This document shows, piece by piece, positions 43,364 through 51,696 of a stretch of 64,000 bases of DNA (the first letter of the stretch is position 1; each line of letters begins with the position of its first letter). The position numbers and the translations under genes were made by a program. Source of the stretch: Halothece sp. PCC 7418 (GTDB lineage Bacteria > Cyanobacteriota > Cyanobacteriia > Cyanobacteriales > Rubidibacteraceae); contig NC_019779.1 of NCBI RefSeq assembly GCF_000317635.1, positions 4,092,001 through 4,156,000 on the forward strand, read 5' to 3'. The notes under the pieces were generated by a model, which saw nothing but the letters and a program-made list of their open reading frames with translations, had not been told where the DNA came from and made no database searches.

Positions 43364-43978
43364 CTATAACAGATAGACTAACCCAAACAGAATCACCCAC
43401 ACCACATCAACAAAGTGCCAATAGAGTTCTGAGGCTTCTACCCCGAAATGTTCCTCGCTGCTATAGTGATTTTGACGAGTCGATCGCTGCAAGACAAATA
43501 AAATCAACAATAAGCCCACCGTGACGTGCAACCCATGAAAGCCCGTGAGAACATAGAAACAACTGGTAAATAAATTAGTCGTTAAACCAAACTCCAGATG
43601 ACTGTATTCATAAAGTTGTCCCCCTAGAAAAATCGCACCCATGAGTGCGGTTAAGCCAAACCAAAACTGTAATCCAGACGTATCATTCTTTTTAATGGCA
43701 CTTTGTCCCCGGTGCATCACAAAGCTGCTAGAAATCAGAATAATGGAGTTAATGCCAGGGAGTATCAGGTCTAACTCAGGAGTGCCTTCAGGGGGCCATT
43801 CGGGCATCACAGACGCATAAATGAGATACGCTGCGAATAATCCCAGAAAAATCATACTCTCAGCAATTAGGAATAAGACAACCCCAAACATCCGAAAATC
43901 AGGATGTTCCTCATGGGCAGTATCTGCGCCTTCTGTGTAATTAATGGTTTCTGACTGATTAACGGCCGAACTCTGCAT
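43364..43978 (-). CDS. ctaE: Cytochrome c oxidase subunit III
   Basis: A 204-residue membrane protein, start ATG 43978 (MQSSAVNQ); the longer frame adds unlike sequence. It has five predicted helices with the subunit III pattern FGVVLFLIAESMIFLGLFAAY, then GFHGLHVTVGLLLILF and the C-terminal ASELYWHFVDVVWVILF. It belongs to the aa3-type oxidase and helps keep the proton-pumping core stable. It is the last gene of ctaC-ctaD-ctaE; a 109-base gap after ctaD contains heptad-like repeats. Confidence 0.95.
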   Translation of the reverse strand: MQSSAVNQSETINYTEGADTAHEEHPDFRMFGVVLFLIAESMIFLGLFAAYLIYASVMPEWPPEGTPELDLILPGINSIILISSSFVMHRGQSAIKKNDTSGLQFWFGLTALMGAIFLGGQLYEYSHLEFGLTTNLFTSCFYVLTGFHGLHVTVGLLLILFVLQRSTRQNHYSSEEHFGVEASELYWHFVDVVWVILFGLVYLL

Positions 43979-44087
43979 AAATTGTTTAACCTTATGATTG
44001 AATTTGTGATCAAAAATTGGGTGATGTAGAGACATTCCAGAGAACATCTCTACAAATGACGAAGGACGAATGACAAAGGACAAACGA

Positions 44088-45752
44088 TTAACTCATGTCC
44101 GCTTTCACTTCCGAAAGTAACTCTTCCACCGATTGGTCATCTTCTTCGGCGCTATCAATCCCATAATCATAGGGACCCGACCATAAGACAGGTTCTTCCT
44201 CAAAGTTTTCAATCATCGGTGGGGAAGAGGTTTGCCATTCTAAAGTCAGGGCTTTCCAAGGATTTGCCCCTGCTTCTTTTCCTTTGAATGCACACCAGAC
44301 TAAGTTCACGATGAAGGGAAACGTGGAAACAGCTAAGATATATGACCCCGCAGTGCAAACCATATTTAAAAGTTGATATTCGGGATCATAAATGGCAATG
44401 CGTCGGTTCATTCCCTGTAATCCTAACTGGTGCATGGGAAGGAAGGTAATATTCAAACCGATAAAGGTCAGTCCAAAATGAATTTTCCCCCAGGTTTCGT
44501 TGAGGTATTTTCCAGTCATCTTCGGATACCAGTGATACACTGCCGAGAATAACCCTAAAACACTACCGCCAAAGAGAACATAGTGCAGGTGGGCAACAAT
44601 GAAATAGGTGTCGTGGACGTGGATATCAAACGGCACTGAAGCAAGCATCACGCCACTTAATCCGCCAATGAGGAAAGCCGAGACAAAGCCCATCCCGAAT
44701 AACATGGCACTGTTGAGACGGATTTTGCCACCCCAGATGGTGGCACACCAACCAAAGACTTTAATTCCGGTGGGAACGGCGATAATCATGGTGGTTGCCA
44801 TAAAGAACATCCGTAACCAGCCAGGTGTTCCGCTACTGAACATATGGTGCGCCCAGACAATTAACCCGAGGAAGCAAATAGCAAGACTAGAGAACGCGAT
44901 CGCGCGGTAGCCAAAAATCGGTTTACGAGAATGAACGGGCAAAACTTCTGAAATCACCCCAAAAAAGGGCAAAATCATAATATAAACCGCAGGGTGCGAG
45001 TAAAACCAGAACATATGCTGGTACACAATCGGATCACCGCCACCAGTGGGGTTAAAGAAACTCGTCTCCACAATTAAATCAAAAGATAACAGAATGAGTG
45101 CCGAGGCGAGAACGGGGGTACTCACCAAAATCATTACCCCTGTCGCTAACATCGACCAGCAAAATAAGGGCATCTCAAATAAGGACATTTCTGGCATCCG
45201 CATTTTGAGAATGGTGGCGACAAAGTTAATCGCCCCCAAAATCGAAGAAGTTCCTAAAACCAAAATACTGAGAATCCAGATTTCTTCCCCTGCTTTCCCT
45301 GTCATTAAACTCAGAGGCGGATAAGAAGTCCAACCCGCTTGTGGTGCGCCCACAAAGAAACTCGCCATCAATAGCAAGCCTCCTGGGGGGATTAACCAAA
45401 ACGCTACTGCATTTAAGCGGGGAAATGCCATATCCTTCGCCCCCACCATCAAGGGGATTAAATAATTCCCAAACCCCGCACCAGCCGGGACAATCCAGAG
45501 AAAAATCATCACTGTACCATGAACGGTGAACAGTTGGTTATACACTTCTGGACTCACAAAATCGGATTCTGGGGTGGCTAACTCCGTGCGTACCGCAGCA
45601 GCTAACGCCCCGCCAATGAGATAGAAAATAAAGGACGTAACAAGATATTGAATGCCAATCACCTTGTGGTCTGTATTGAAGGTAAAGTAATCGGTCCAAG
45701 TTCGTTTTTCCTCAAACTGTTCGGTTTGAGGCGTTTCTACTGGGGTTGTCAT
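44088..45752 (-). CDS. ctaD: Cytochrome c oxidase subunit I
   Basis: A 554-residue 12-helix heme-copper oxidase subunit. The low-spin heme ligand His is in FTVHGTVMIFLW, the CuB/Tyr cross-link region is MFWFYSHPAVYIMILP, then VWAHHMFSSG with the His-His pair, and VAHLHYVLFGG with heme ligands. All metal ligands are kept. It reduces O2 to water at the end of the respiratory chain, in the thylakoid and possibly the cytoplasmic membrane. It follows ctaC by 6 bases, so the two are co-transcribed. Confidence 0.98.
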   Translation of the reverse strand: MTTPVETPQTEQFEEKRTWTDYFTFNTDHKVIGIQYLVTSFIFYLIGGALAAAVRTELATPESDFVSPEVYNQLFTVHGTVMIFLWIVPAGAGFGNYLIPLMVGAKDMAFPRLNAVAFWLIPPGGLLLMASFFVGAPQAGWTSYPPLSLMTGKAGEEIWILSILVLGTSSILGAINFVATILKMRMPEMSLFEMPLFCWSMLATGVMILVSTPVLASALILLSFDLIVETSFFNPTGGGDPIVYQHMFWFYSHPAVYIMILPFFGVISEVLPVHSRKPIFGYRAIAFSSLAICFLGLIVWAHHMFSSGTPGWLRMFFMATTMIIAVPTGIKVFGWCATIWGGKIRLNSAMLFGMGFVSAFLIGGLSGVMLASVPFDIHVHDTYFIVAHLHYVLFGGSVLGLFSAVYHWYPKMTGKYLNETWGKIHFGLTFIGLNITFLPMHQLGLQGMNRRIAIYDPEYQLLNMVCTAGSYILAVSTFPFIVNLVWCAFKGKEAGANPWKALTLEWQTSSPPMIENFEEEPVLWSGPYDYGIDSAEEDDQSVEELLSEVKADMS

Positions 45753-45758
45753 AATAAT

Positions 45759-46730
45759 TTAATGCGTATGATGGATGTGCAATTCCTCTAACGTTTCGTC
45801 ATTAACTCCAATTTTTTCGGCATAGGGAGTCAATAGGGGATCGGTTGTTCCCACAGCGACGGTATCGTCTAAAGGTTGACTTTGGGCAACTTGTTGTTCT
45901 TGAATCCAAGCCTGATACTCGTCTCGACTTTCAATAATTAATTGGGTTTTCATCGCCCCATGATAGGGACCACACAGTTCAGCACAAATTACGGGATATT
46001 CCCCAGTGCGTTCGGGGGTAAAACTAATTTTTGTTTCTCGACCGGGAACCGCATCTTGTTTTAGACGTAATTGCGGGACCCAAAAGGCATGAATGACATC
46101 CCCTGCTTCAATTTTCAGATTAACGGGTTGTCCCACAGGAACGTGCAGTTCTCCCGAAACAATCCCACTATCCGGATAAGTGAATAAAAACGCATACTGA
46201 ATCGCATTCACCTCCACCGATAAGGGGGTTAAGTTTTTCGCCTTATTACCAGGGGATTCTCCTAAACCCAAAGCAAGATAATCGGAAGCAGAAGCAATTA
46301 AGCCCTGTAAGCCTTCATTGTGGGTTGTCTCTTCCGCCACTTGTTGGGGACCGGGATCGCGGGAGGCTTCTGGATTTAATCCGCCCATTGAGTTATAAAC
46401 TTCAAAGCTATAGATGGAAATAATCAAGACAATCACCGTCGGAATCGCTGTCCAGACAATTTCTAAAGACACATTTCCTTCCGTCGGCGGACCATCGCTA
46501 TCATCTCCAGGCTTTTGGCGAAAACGAATGAGAGAATAAATCAATACGCCTTCAATGAGTAAAAATAAGCCCATCGCAACGGTCATCATGAGTTGAAAAA
46601 TCCCATCGACCGCTTGGGCTTCTGGAGAAGCAGCCACGGGAAGTAAACCATGATTTTGACCATACCAAAGGCTAATGATGGCGATTAAGATCGCAATTGT
46701 GGCAATTTTAATTTTGTTAGCAGTAGTCAC
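45759..46730 (-). CDS. ctaC: Cytochrome c oxidase subunit II
   Basis: A 323-residue subunit with an uncleaved or cleaved N-terminal segment (about 5-25), a second transmembrane pair (to about 115) and a cupredoxin domain carrying the binuclear CuA site CAELCGPYHGAM near residue 250. It accepts electrons from cytochrome c6 or plastocyanin. The His ligand upstream is in GDVIHAFWVPQLRLK. It starts the ctaCDE operon and faces ctaA across a 415-base divergent spacer. Confidence 0.98.
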   Translation of the reverse strand: MTTANKIKIATIAILIAIISLWYGQNHGLLPVAASPEAQAVDGIFQLMMTVAMGLFLLIEGVLIYSLIRFRQKPGDDSDGPPTEGNVSLEIVWTAIPTVIVLIISIYSFEVYNSMGGLNPEASRDPGPQQVAEETTHNEGLQGLIASASDYLALGLGESPGNKAKNLTPLSVEVNAIQYAFLFTYPDSGIVSGELHVPVGQPVNLKIEAGDVIHAFWVPQLRLKQDAVPGRETKISFTPERTGEYPVICAELCGPYHGAMKTQLIIESRDEYQAWIQEQQVAQSQPLDDTVAVGTTDPLLTPYAEKIGVNDETLEELHIHHTH

Positions 46731-47145
46731 GGTTTTTTACACTGATTTCCTTAATCGTTTGCAATTTTACATTTACTTAAATACTCTTTTTGCTGTGAAT
46801 TCTTACTCAGTCGAGCCTTTTCCAGCTAATATTTTTCCTTTACACGCTCATCCCTCACCTACGGTAAAACAAACCATTCAAAAATTCAGGTCAATTGTTC
46901 AATTTTCAACTTTTCTTTGGTTTTTCTTTGGGATCGCAACAAATCTAAACATCGAAACCGCAGGAAATGTAAAGAAATATCAAAGGAATCTTTTCCGAAT
47001 CTGAAGAAGATATAAAACAATGGAAATCAGCAATTGAGATGATTAGAGTAGGGATTAAAGTCAGAAAATTACAGTTGAGCAAGTGCTAAGTTAATCAACA
47101 GCTATGACTTAGCAACTAATAAAGTTTTTATAATCTTTAGCGGTT
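46731..47145. other. Divergent spacer between ctaC and ctaA
   Basis: 415 bases with no credible gene, no tRNA and no clear repeat. A TATAAT at 47129-47134 lies only 11 bases before the ctaA ATG, so it would give a nearly leaderless transcript, and its -35 is poor. The spacer must hold control sites for both directions. Confidence 0.5.
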
Positions 47146-48069
47146 ATGACAGAATCAGCGATTTACCCAAAAATTAATACTTCTTCTGGGAAGATTTCTG
47201 CTCAGCAACGAGTCCGACGATTGATTTGGAAAATTGCGATTGCAACCTTTATTTTAATGGCAATTGGCAGTGCGACTCGCGTGATGGATGCGGGTTTAGC
47301 TTGTCCAGACTGGCCCCTTTGCTATGGTCAGGTAGTGCCGTCCCAACAAATGAATTTACAGGTGTTCTTAGAATGGTTTCACCGCCTTGATGCAGCGTTA
47401 ATTGGTTTAACCACAATGGGGTTGGTGGGTTTATGTCTTTGGTTGCGTCGGGAATTACCCCGTTGGCTACCTTGGGCTGCTTTTGGTGCTTTAGTGCTGG
47501 TGATTGTCCAAGGATTATTAGGGGGACTAACGGTGACTGAGTTACTGCGTTTTGATATTGTCACCGCTCATTTAGGAACAGCGTTACTCTTTTTCTGTTT
47601 GTTGATTGGGATGGGAACCGCTTTACTGCCCTATCAAGGGACAACAACGGCGAAAAAACTCCCTTGGGTTGGCGGTATGGCAGCAGGATTAGTTTATCTG
47701 CAAAGCCTCTTAGGGGGATTAATTGCTTCTCGCTGGGCGGTGCATCAATGTTATACGGGGTTTGAACTCTGTTCAGTGATGAATACCCATCTGGCGGGTG
47801 TTCTCCCCGCAAGTATAGCAACCTTAGCGGTGGTGATTTTTTCTTGGCGCACGCCCGCCCTCCATCCGATGTTACGTCAGTTAGCGAATCTTTCCGGAAT
47901 CTTTCTCCTACTACAAATTTTAGTGGGGTTTGCCACGTTTCATCTGCACCTGCAAGTGGAACCCCTCACTGTCACCCATCAAGCGGTTGGGGCTGCTTTA
48001 CTAGGGGGATTGGTGGCTTATACCGTCTTAGCAGTGCGCGATCGCGCAGTTCCCTCTACTTCTATCTAA
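47146..48069 (+). CDS. ctaA: Heme A synthase (COX15/CtaA)
   Basis: A 307-residue membrane protein of eight helices. The N-terminal signature ATRVMDAGLACPDWPLCYGQ and EWFHRLDAALIGL carry the first heme-binding His and the Cys pair; the second half repeats the pattern (WAVHQCYTGFELCS; VTHQAVGAALLGGL). It oxidises the C8 methyl of heme O to make heme A for the aa3 oxidase. It is followed by ctaB after 49 bases, both serving the oxidase encoded divergently. Confidence 0.95.
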   Translation: MTESAIYPKINTSSGKISAQQRVRRLIWKIAIATFILMAIGSATRVMDAGLACPDWPLCYGQVVPSQQMNLQVFLEWFHRLDAALIGLTTMGLVGLCLWLRRELPRWLPWAAFGALVLVIVQGLLGGLTVTELLRFDIVTAHLGTALLFFCLLIGMGTALLPYQGTTTAKKLPWVGGMAAGLVYLQSLLGGLIASRWAVHQCYTGFELCSVMNTHLAGVLPASIATLAVVIFSWRTPALHPMLRQLANLSGIFLLLQILVGFATFHLHLQVEPLTVTHQAVGAALLGGLVAYTVLAVRDRAVPSTSI

Positions 48070-48118
48070 TCGCCCCGCTTCTCATTACTTTTAATTGTTG
48101 AATTTTCAAGGAATCAAT

Positions 48119-49069
48119 ATGACAGGGACTAGTCTTTCTCCCCGTAACGAAACGTTTTTACAAGTAATTCAGAGTTATTATCAACTCACCAAACCGCGTA
48201 TTATTCCCTTATTACTGATTACCACCGCAGCAGCGATGTGGTTGGCGGGAAAAGGACAAGTTGACCCCTTTAATGTCTTTATTACGCTGCTTGGGGGAAC
48301 TTTAGCAGCAGCTTCCGCGCAAACCCTTAACTGCATCTACGATAAAGATATTGATTATGAGATGCAGCGCACTCGGAAACGCCCCATTCCTTCCGGAAGA
48401 GTGCAACCGCAACACGCTTTATTATTTGCCATTGCTTTAGCGATTCTTTCTTTTAGTCTGATGGCTTGGTTTGTGAATGTCCTCAGTGCTTTACTCGCCT
48501 TATCGGGTATCTTCGTTTATATGCTGGTTTATACCCACTGGCTAAAACGTCACAGCACCCAGAATATTGTCATTGGCGGTGCTGCGGGTGCAATTCCCGC
48601 CTTAGTCGGTTGGGCTGCGGTAACGGGTGAGTTAAGCTGGACCGCATGGTTTTTATTTGCCATTGTTTTCTTCTGGACTCCCCCCCATTTTTGGGCGTTG
48701 GCGATGATGATCTGTGATGATTATGCGGAAGTCAATGTTCCGATGTTACCTGTGGTAAAAGGGGCAAAAAATACTGCCGAACAAGTGTTTAATTATACGA
48801 TTTTCGTTGTTCCTTTAACCTTTGGTTTGATTTATCCCCTCGGTGAGTCTGGAGTGATTTACGCGCTATTTGCAGGGATTCTCGGGATAACATTTATTGT
48901 CAAAACTTGGGAGTTGCGACAAACGCCAGAGGATAAAATGAAAGCGCGATCGGTGTTTAAGTATTCGATTCTCTACATGATGCTTCTCTGTACAGGAATT
49001 GTCGTTGATAGCTTACCGATAACACACAACATGGTGAGTTTTGTGAGTAATACAATCGCTCAATTCTAA
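48119..49069 (+). CDS. ctaB: Protoheme IX farnesyltransferase
   Basis: A 316-residue UbiA-type prenyltransferase, start ATG 48119 with AAGGA 7 bases upstream. The first Asp-rich motif is in NCIYDKDIDYEMQRTRKRP, the second in MMICDDYAEVNVPMLP. It adds farnesyl to heme B to make heme O, the step before CtaA. There are nine predicted helices. It forms an operon with ctaA. Confidence 0.95.
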   Translation: MTGTSLSPRNETFLQVIQSYYQLTKPRIIPLLLITTAAAMWLAGKGQVDPFNVFITLLGGTLAAASAQTLNCIYDKDIDYEMQRTRKRPIPSGRVQPQHALLFAIALAILSFSLMAWFVNVLSALLALSGIFVYMLVYTHWLKRHSTQNIVIGGAAGAIPALVGWAAVTGELSWTAWFLFAIVFFWTPPHFWALAMMICDDYAEVNVPMLPVVKGAKNTAEQVFNYTIFVVPLTFGLIYPLGESGVIYALFAGILGITFIVKTWELRQTPEDKMKARSVFKYSILYMMLLCTGIVVDSLPITHNMVSFVSNTIAQF

Positions 49070-49079
49070 ATCATTATTT

Positions 49080-49116
49080 TTCCCCTCATTCCATCCTGTT
49101 TGGGGGGATTTTTTTA
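49080..49116 (+). terminator. Likely terminator after ctaB
   Basis: TTTTTCCCCTC pairs loosely with GGGGGGATTTTTTT, a short GC stem (TCCCC/GGGGA) with a long loop followed by seven T residues. It starts about 10 bases after the stop codon of ctaB. Confidence 0.55.
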
Positions 49117-49215
49117 TTGAACCACAAAACACAAAGATCACAAAGGGTTGCATGATTTGATAAACTACGCTAACCCGCTTCGCGCTCGGTCGTAGCCTCC
49201 CGCGCTTTCGGTGAA

Positions 49216-49584
49216 TTAAGTTGAACAATGAAGAATTAAGCGATTTCCATCGGGATCATAAGCATAGATTTCCTTGCCATGAGAGGCGGTAGTAACTTCC
49301 CCTGAAGGTGAATCGCCTAAAGCAGATAATTGCGCGATCGCGCTGTCTAAATCACCCACTTCAATACATAAACTCATCGCACTCTTTTCAGGCTGACTAA
49401 ATTCATTTTTGTGTGTATCTTTCGGTTGAAAAATTCCTAATTTTAATCCCCCTGCTAGTTGAAATTCAGCATATTTATTCGGAAGATAAGGCTCTGGATT
49501 ATTCTCTAATAGAGTTTTGTAAAAATTAACTAAGGTTTCTAGATCTTGAGTTGCAATTGTCAGAAAAGCAGTTTTATATTCCAT
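49216..49584 (-). CDS. VOC-family protein (glyoxalase/dioxygenase fold)
   Basis: A 122-residue protein of the vicinal-oxygen-chelate fold. The opening KTAFLTIATQDLETLVNFYKTLL and the closing YAYDPDGNRLILHCS are typical, and LCIEVGDLDSAIAQL marks the second half. Metal ligands would be a Glu/His set; the usual first His is replaced by Thr (AFLTI), so enzymatic activity is uncertain. Function cannot be named. It is convergent with ctaB. Its start lies next to a MITE-type repeat. Confidence 0.85.
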   Translation of the reverse strand: MEYKTAFLTIATQDLETLVNFYKTLLENNPEPYLPNKYAEFQLAGGLKLGIFQPKDTHKNEFSQPEKSAMSLCIEVGDLDSAIAQLSALGDSPSGEVTTASHGKEIYAYDPDGNRLILHCST

Positions 49585-49586
49585 AG

Positions 49587-49730
49587 ATAGCGTTTTTTAG
49601 TCGGTTGAGGACAGTGACCAGTGACCAGTTATCAGTTAACAGTGAACAGTTATCAGTTATCAGTTACCAAAGAACTAAGAACCAAGAACCAAGAACAAAA
49701 CTTTAAAATGTAACTCACTCGTCCTAAAAT
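49587..49730. repeat. MITE-like element with heptad array (copy C)
   Basis: ATAGCGTTTTTTAGTCGG and TTGAGG mark the left end. From about 49614 to 49698 consecutive heptads follow: AGTGACC, AGTTATC, AGTTAAC, AGTGAAC, AGTTACC, then AAAGAAC and CAAGAAC. The right end TAAAATGTAACTCACTCG resembles the inverted left end of copy A (AATGTACCTCA). So it is the same family in opposite orientation with other heptads inside. Confidence 0.55.
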
Positions 49731-49851
49731 TACCAGATTAATTTATTTTAAGTAAAAACATATCACTGGATAGATTATCTTCATCTAAAAATATTTTAGG
49801 CTAAAACTAAATAGATTGAGTCTATTCTAGAAAGCACAAAAAAGAGGTACT

Positions 49852-51114
49852 ATGGGACACGCAACATTACCCGCAACCCTCCGAAACTGGCTCGTTACTG
49901 CTTTAGAAGACTTTCCGCATCCCGTTAAAATCCAATTTTGGGAAGGAGAAATTTTAAACTTAGGAAAAGCAGGAGATTCCAGTGTTGAATTAGACTTTCG
50001 CCATCCTGGTGTTTTACGGTCTCTGATCCTAAAACGGGATCCTTTAGTGTTAACAGAAGCATATTTAAATGGTTGGTTTGACTTCCACGGTGAGATTGAA
50101 AACATTGTTCATCTGGGACAACATTTGGCTTGGAAAGGATTAAAGCGCACGCAAGGAATCAAAGCCTGGTTACAGTGTTTATTTCTTCCTCGTTTACCGC
50201 TTAATGTGAATCCTGAAAATAACCGTGATGGAGAAGTTCATAGTAAAGAGCGCGATCGCGCTGCGATTCAACATCATTATGATGTGGGAGATAACTTTTA
50301 TCAACTTTGGTTAGACCCGTGGATGGTCTATTCCTGCGCTCATTTTGAACATCCGTTAATGAGTCTGGCTGAAGCCCAAGAACAAAAATTAGACATCAGT
50401 TGTCGTAAATTGAAATTACAATCGGGAGAAACCCTCCTTGATATCGGTTGCGGTTGGGGGGCGATGCTGCGTTGGGCTGCCAAACATTATGGCATTAAAG
50501 GGTATGGAATCACCCTCAGTGAAAAACAAGTGGCGTACAATCGCCAACGCATCCAAGAAGAAGGCTTAGCGGATCAACTGGAAGTGCATCTGTTGGACTA
50601 TCGCGACTTACCGAAAGAGCCCACGTTTGATAAAATTGTATCTGTTGGCATGATCGAGCACGTGGGGTTAAACCAATATCCCGCCTATTTTCAAAGTGCA
50701 TATCAGTGCTTAAAATCGGGTGGTTTATTTCTCAATCATGGCATTACTTCTACTGATCAATGGAATGGTTCGAGTATTGGAGAACGGTTTATTAATCGCT
50801 ATATCTTCCCAGATGGCGAACTCATTCAACTGACACCGATGTTGCGAGAAGCAGAAAAAGCCCGTTGGGAAATTGTTGACGTGGATAACTGGCGACCCCA
50901 TTACGCCTTAACCTTACGCCGTTGGGCTGACAATTTAGCAAAAGCAAAAACAGAAGCGGTGCAGCTAATTGGTGAAAAATTATATAACATTTGGCAACTA
51001 TATTTAGTCGGTTGCGCGATCGGTTTTGAACAGAATCAAATGGGAATCTATCAAACTGTATTACGCCGAAAAGAAGATGAAAAATGGAATTTACCGCTCA
51101 CTCGTCAAGGATAG
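49852..51114 (+). CDS. Cyclopropane-fatty-acid synthase-like methyltransferase
   Basis: A 420-residue SAM-dependent enzyme. After an N-terminal SCP-like part (1-130), the region AAIQHHYDVGDNFYQLWLD and MVYSCAHF are the CFA synthase signature, then the SAM loop LLDIGCGWGAMLRWAA, EKIVSVGMIEHVG-like IVSVGMIEHVGLNQYPAYF and FIFPDGEL-like IFPDGELIQL. It would methylate unsaturated fatty-acid chains of membrane lipids, although some cyanobacterial relatives act on other substrates. The start is ATG 49852. An orphan HEARO-type element lies directly downstream. Confidence 0.9.
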   Translation: MGHATLPATLRNWLVTALEDFPHPVKIQFWEGEILNLGKAGDSSVELDFRHPGVLRSLILKRDPLVLTEAYLNGWFDFHGEIENIVHLGQHLAWKGLKRTQGIKAWLQCLFLPRLPLNVNPENNRDGEVHSKERDRAAIQHHYDVGDNFYQLWLDPWMVYSCAHFEHPLMSLAEAQEQKLDISCRKLKLQSGETLLDIGCGWGAMLRWAAKHYGIKGYGITLSEKQVAYNRQRIQEEGLADQLEVHLLDYRDLPKEPTFDKIVSVGMIEHVGLNQYPAYFQSAYQCLKSGGLFLNHGITSTDQWNGSSIGERFINRYIFPDGELIQLTPMLREAEKARWEIVDVDNWRPHYALTLRRWADNLAKAKTEAVQLIGEKLYNIWQLYLVGCAIGFEQNQMGIYQTVLRRKEDEKWNLPLTRQG

Positions 51115-51206
51115 GTAAGGAGTTTAGGCGGTAGTCCCTAGATCATTCTTGGTCGCTAACAACGTCACCTATGTTTTAACATGAATCGGTAGTGCTATAA
51201 CAATTA

Positions 51207-51597
51207 GTCGCAGATTACACCTTCCTAAACGGAAGGGGCAAGATGCGACCGTTGGTCAGCACCTCTTCTTGAAAGAAGAGGCTTAGGGCTCTTTTCTTTG
51301 ATAGCTGACCAGCTTAAGTTCCTCTCACGGGGCTACGTTTAGGGGAAGCGTTAAAAGTCCTACCTTAGAATGCGAAGCCAGTTCTAAGCTCTAGAACCAA
51401 GCAGTTAAACAGTTGTAGCAAGAGGTAAAACAGTGCTGCGAAAGAAAGTTACCGCCCTTAAACTTTGGCGAGGCTCACTTAACTTCGTGCAGGAAAGTAG
51501 TCCTGTTATAGGACACGGGGAGGAACTGCACCTCTTCCTCCTCAATCCAACAATACTAATGTCGTCTTCGACAGGATTTCAGACCTGTGATATAAGG
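51207..51597 (+). ncRNA. HEARO/IscB omega-RNA-like structured RNA, orphan
   Basis: A strongly structured stretch. GTCGCA (51207-51212) pairs with TGCGAC (51244-51249) around CCTTCC/GGAAGG. TGGTCAGC (51253-51260) pairs with GCTGACCA (51304-51311) around the 9-bp CCTCTTCTT/AAGAAGAGG. CCTAAACG (51224-51231) can pair with CGTTTAGG (51336-51343) as a pseudoknot. CTTAGAA/TTCTAAG (51364, 51382), GTGCAG/CTGCAC (51487, 51526) with GTCCT/AGGAC inside, and GGAGGAA/TTCCTCC follow. The start GATTACACCTTCC and the layout match my memory of HEARO RNAs, the guide-carrying RNAs of IscB nucleases. No intact iscB follows. Confidence 0.65.
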
Positions 51598-51681
51598 ATG
51601 AGCAGAGTAGTTTTGACAGTGAATCATTGAGGATACCCATTTCTCAACCCACTCAAAAAAGCTCTAGGACACGCCCATTAA
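51598..51681 (+). pseudogene. Possible decayed 5' end of an iscB/isrB gene
   Basis: An ATG at 51598 opens MSRVVLTVNH then a stop; reading on gives GYPFLNPLKKALGHAH. IscB proteins usually begin with a segment like VFVLDxNxxPLNP, so the broken stretch VVLTVNH and FLNPLKKAL might be its remains, right where the nuclease gene should follow the RNA. The match is short and could be chance. It ends before the SPFH gene's ribosome-binding site. Confidence 0.25.
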
Positions 51682-51696
51682 GGAGAAATAAAGACC

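Noticed and set aside
47129-47134. TATAAT as promoter of ctaA
   Set aside because: It lies 11 bases before the start codon with no -35; would require an almost leaderless message.
49130-49215. tRNA gene in the short GC-rich spacer after ctaB
   Set aside because: No T-loop sequence or acceptor pairing can be built.
51433-51630. 65-codon frame downstream of the CFA-synthase-like gene
   Set aside because: It lies inside the folded RNA region; its sequence follows the stems and shows no protein family.
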